Below, piece after piece: positions 5,783 to 7,393 of a stretch of DNA of 7,393 nt (positions are counted from its first letter, which is position 1; every line of letters begins with the position of its first letter). Made by a program: the position numbers and the translations under genes. The DNA is from Actinomycetes bacterium (lineage in GTDB: Bacteria; Actinomycetota; Acidimicrobiia; Acidimicrobiales; Microtrichaceae). The stretch lies in contig JAFAFN010000408.1 in the NCBI GenBank assembly GCA_023423475.1, positions 1 to 7,393 of the forward strand. Direction: 5' to 3'. The notes beneath the pieces are model-generated. The model did not search any database. It saw nothing but the letters and a program-made list of their open reading frames with translations, and was not told the origin of the DNA.

Positions 5783-6931
5783 ATGTCCCGTCCCCCCCAG
5801 GCGCCGTCCGATCAGCTCCGTGTGCCACCAGAGCAGCTCCGTGTCGTGGTCCTCGAGCGTCTCGACGACCATGCAGCGCACTGGGATCGCCTCGTCGAGG
5901 GCTCGCCGCTGCCCAGCCCCTTCCTGCGCAGCTGGTGGCTCGACCACGCGGCCAGTGGCACTCCCGCCATCGTCTGCTGCTTCGACGGCGGGCATCTCGT
6001 GGGCGGCGCAGCGTTCGAGCTGCACCGACTCGGCCGTGGCCGCGCTGGGCTCGAGGTCGTGCACTGCCTCGGTCAGGGTCCGCTCGCCCCGGACCACCTC
6101 GACGTGGTCGCCGCCGCCGACCGCGCCGTCGAGGTCACCCGCACCGTGCTCGCCTGGCTGCACCGGCCGGGTTCGCGCGTGGTCGACCTCGACGGGTTGG
6201 CTGCCGGCGGCCACCTCGGGCGAGCGCTCGCCCGCGACACCATCACCACCACCGCGGCGCCGTTCGCCTCGCTGAGCGCCGGCCTCGACGACTACCTGGC
6301 GGAACGCCCTGGTCGGGTGCGCAGCACGCTGAAGCGCACCGGCAAGCGCCTGGACCGCGACGGTGTGACCCACCGCCGGGCCGCTCCGGAGGCCTTCGAC
6401 GCTGCCCTGGACCGGCTCGCCGCCCTGCACGACGGCCGCTGGGCGGACGAGTCGGACTTCCTCACCGGCTGGGACCAGCTGTCCCGAGCGGTGCGCGCCG
6501 GCGCAGCGCTCGGCGACGTCGCGCTGCACGAGCTCGTCACGAGCGACGGCGACGTCGTCGCGAGCGAGCTCGACCTCACCGTCGGGCGACGGACCGCCTT
6601 CTACCAGGCCGGTCGCCGCACCGACCGGGAGTGGCGTGGCAGCGGTTCGGTGCTGCGGTGGCGGATCCTCGGGTCCGTGGTCCCCGAGGGCATCTCCGAG
6701 TACGACCTGCTGCGGGGCGACGAGCCCTACAAGGCGGAGTGGTCCACCGGCCGGCGCGAGCTGCTGCGGTGCAGGTTCGGCGTCGGCGCTCCGGCGCGGG
6801 CGGTGCTCGGCGCCCATCGGGCGCGGGTCTCGTTGTCGGCCCTCGTGCAGCGACTCGATCGCCGCGACGAGCTCAGCGACCCCGGACCTTCGACACCAGA
6901 CCGAACAGCTCCTCCCGAGCCCCCCGGCTGA
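5783..6931 (+). CDS. FemAB/CelD-type GNAT acyltransferase (BioF2-like acetyltransferase domain)
   Basis: Predicted acyltransferase of the Acetyltransf_6 (PF13480) group, whose members often sit in exopolysaccharide loci. The substrate is unknown, perhaps a sugar or amino-sugar of the glycan. The 382-aa product has the N-terminal half typical of such proteins (PFLRSWWLDHA at 46-56). The C-terminal GNAT half runs from about 168: RVRSTLKRTGKRLDRDG at 178-194, LAALHDGRW at 212-220, the core strands ELVTSDGDVVASELDL at 250-265, TAFYQAGRRTDREWRGSGSV at 271-290, and YDLLRGDEPYKAEWS at 307-321, a characteristic G-x-x-x-YK-x-x-W signature. No signal peptide or membrane segment is seen. The ATG has no Shine-Dalgarno, so it may be leaderless or start later at GTG 5822 or 5846. 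It is transcribed away from the sugar transferase and overlaps the flippase gene tail-to-tail by 59 bp, which encodes a proline-rich end. Confidence 0.9.
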   Translation: MSRPPQAPSDQLRVPPEQLRVVVLERLDDHAAHWDRLVEGSPLPSPFLRSWWLDHAASGTPAIVCCFDGGHLVGGAAFELHRLGRGRAGLEVVHCLGQGPLAPDHLDVVAAADRAVEVTRTVLAWLHRPGSRVVDLDGLAAGGHLGRALARDTITTTAAPFASLSAGLDDYLAERPGRVRSTLKRTGKRLDRDGVTHRRAAPEAFDAALDRLAALHDGRWADESDFLTGWDQLSRAVRAGAALGDVALHELVTSDGDVVASELDLTVGRRTAFYQAGRRTDREWRGSGSVLRWRILGSVVPEGISEYDLLRGDEPYKAEWSTGRRELLRCRFGVGAPARAVLGAHRARVSLSALVQRLDRRDELSDPGPSTPDRTAPPEPPG

Positions 6932-7393
6932 GCCCCAGTCCGACCAGCGCGCCGAGCGACCCGGCGAGCACGATCAGGATCATCGAACCGAAACCCGGTC
7001 CGGTCAGCAGCCGGACCGGCAGCGCGAGCGCCGTGATGCAGGCAGTGATGACCAGTCCCGGCACGAGCGCGGCGAGCACGTCGGCGACCTTCGCCTCGAC
7101 GATGTGGTTGACGACGATCTGTCGGACCAGCGTGAACACCGCGGCGACCACGAGGTGCACCAACGCTACCCAGACCACTCCTTCGCCGGCCACGAACCAC
7201 ATCGACACGAGCATCACCGGGACCATGACCAGGTTGATGCGCATCATCACACCGGGTCGACCGATGGCGAAGAGCAGGTCGCCGGTCGCGAACCCGAGGC
7301 CGACCACGCAGCCGGTGAGCGACAGGATCTCCATCGTCTGGATGGTCACCGGCGCGGCGCTGCCGTACATGACCCCGATGGCATCGCGGGCGA
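6873..7393 (-). CDS. Polysaccharide flippase-like membrane protein (Wzx/MOP superfamily), C-terminal part
   Basis: Likely moves lipid-linked glycan units across the cytoplasmic membrane. About 172 C-terminal residues are visible and the frame is open at the window edge, so the true start lies outside. ATG 7370 is only an internal Met. The sequence is strongly hydrophobic, with segments near MEILSLTGCVVGLGFATGDL, MRINLVMVPVMLVSMWFVAG, VVWVALVHLVVAAVFTLVRQ, VLAALVPGLVITACITALAL and SMILIVLAGSLGALVGLGLS. The phrase LLFAIGRPGVMMRINLVM matches the common flippase pattern, where a loop with a G-R-P-type turn joins two helices. It ends with a basic cytoplasmic tail (KVRGR). Membership is judged from pattern and context; a related transporter of the same superfamily remains possible. 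Its 3' end overlaps the convergent GNAT gene by 59 bp. Confidence 0.8.
   Translation of the reverse strand, partial: ARDAIGVMYGSAAPVTIQTMEILSLTGCVVGLGFATGDLLFAIGRPGVMMRINLVMVPVMLVSMWFVAGEGVVWVALVHLVVAAVFTLVRQIVVNHIVEAKVADVLAALVPGLVITACITALALPVRLLTGPGFGSMILIVLAGSLGALVGLGLSRGAREELFGLVSKVRGR

Noticed and set aside
5612..6817. A 401-codon minus-strand open frame opposite the GNAT gene.
   Set aside because: The plus strand shows GNAT motifs and normal codon phase; the minus frame has no motifs and crosses the intergenic region.
1..7393. CRISPR arrays, insertion sequences or terminal inverted repeats.
   Set aside because: No regularly spaced repeats, transposase motifs or paired terminal repeats were found on either strand.

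Overview
The window is GC-rich throughout. It carries a block that is typical of Actinomycetota: tRNA-Gln, then glmU, then prs, all on the minus strand. No genus can be named from this alone. A GlmU that lacks its usual acetyltransferase end may point to a deep branch such as Acidimicrobiia, but that is only an inference.

Layout, read along the minus strand from right to left. At 7393-6873 is the C-terminal part of a polysaccharide flippase-like membrane protein, cut by the window edge. It converges on, and overlaps by 59 bp, a plus-strand FemAB/CelD-type GNAT acyltransferase gene (5783-6931). A gap of roughly 280 bp separates that gene from a minus-strand run: a polyprenyl-phosphate sugar-1-phosphate transferase (3920-about 5500), a GT4-like glycosyltransferase (2656-3837) and an FkbM-family methyltransferase (1868-2605). 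A good sigma70-type promoter facing the minus strand lies at 5587-5615. After the methyltransferase the housekeeping block begins: tRNA-Gln(TTG) with an encoded CCA (1746-1821), a short GlmU (640-1746) and the N-terminal two-thirds of PRPP synthetase Prs (1-601).

How the genes may work together: the sugar-1-phosphate transferase would start a glycan on undecaprenyl phosphate, the GT4-like enzyme would extend it, FkbM could O-methylate it, the GNAT protein could acylate a sugar or amino-sugar, and the flippase would move the lipid-linked unit across the membrane. This looks like one edge of an exopolysaccharide or surface-glycan locus; no polymerase or chain-length regulator lies in the window. 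GlmU supplies UDP-GlcNAc, and Prs supplies PRPP for nucleotide and amino-acid synthesis.

No wholly new system is evident. The most unusual points are these. The last A of the tRNA-Gln CCA is also the first base of the only plausible glmU start codon. GlmU is naturally short and lacks the acetyltransferase catalytic part. Two mutually exclusive hairpins lie just after the sugar-transferase stop. Near-perfect 15-bp direct repeats lie in the divergent intergenic region.
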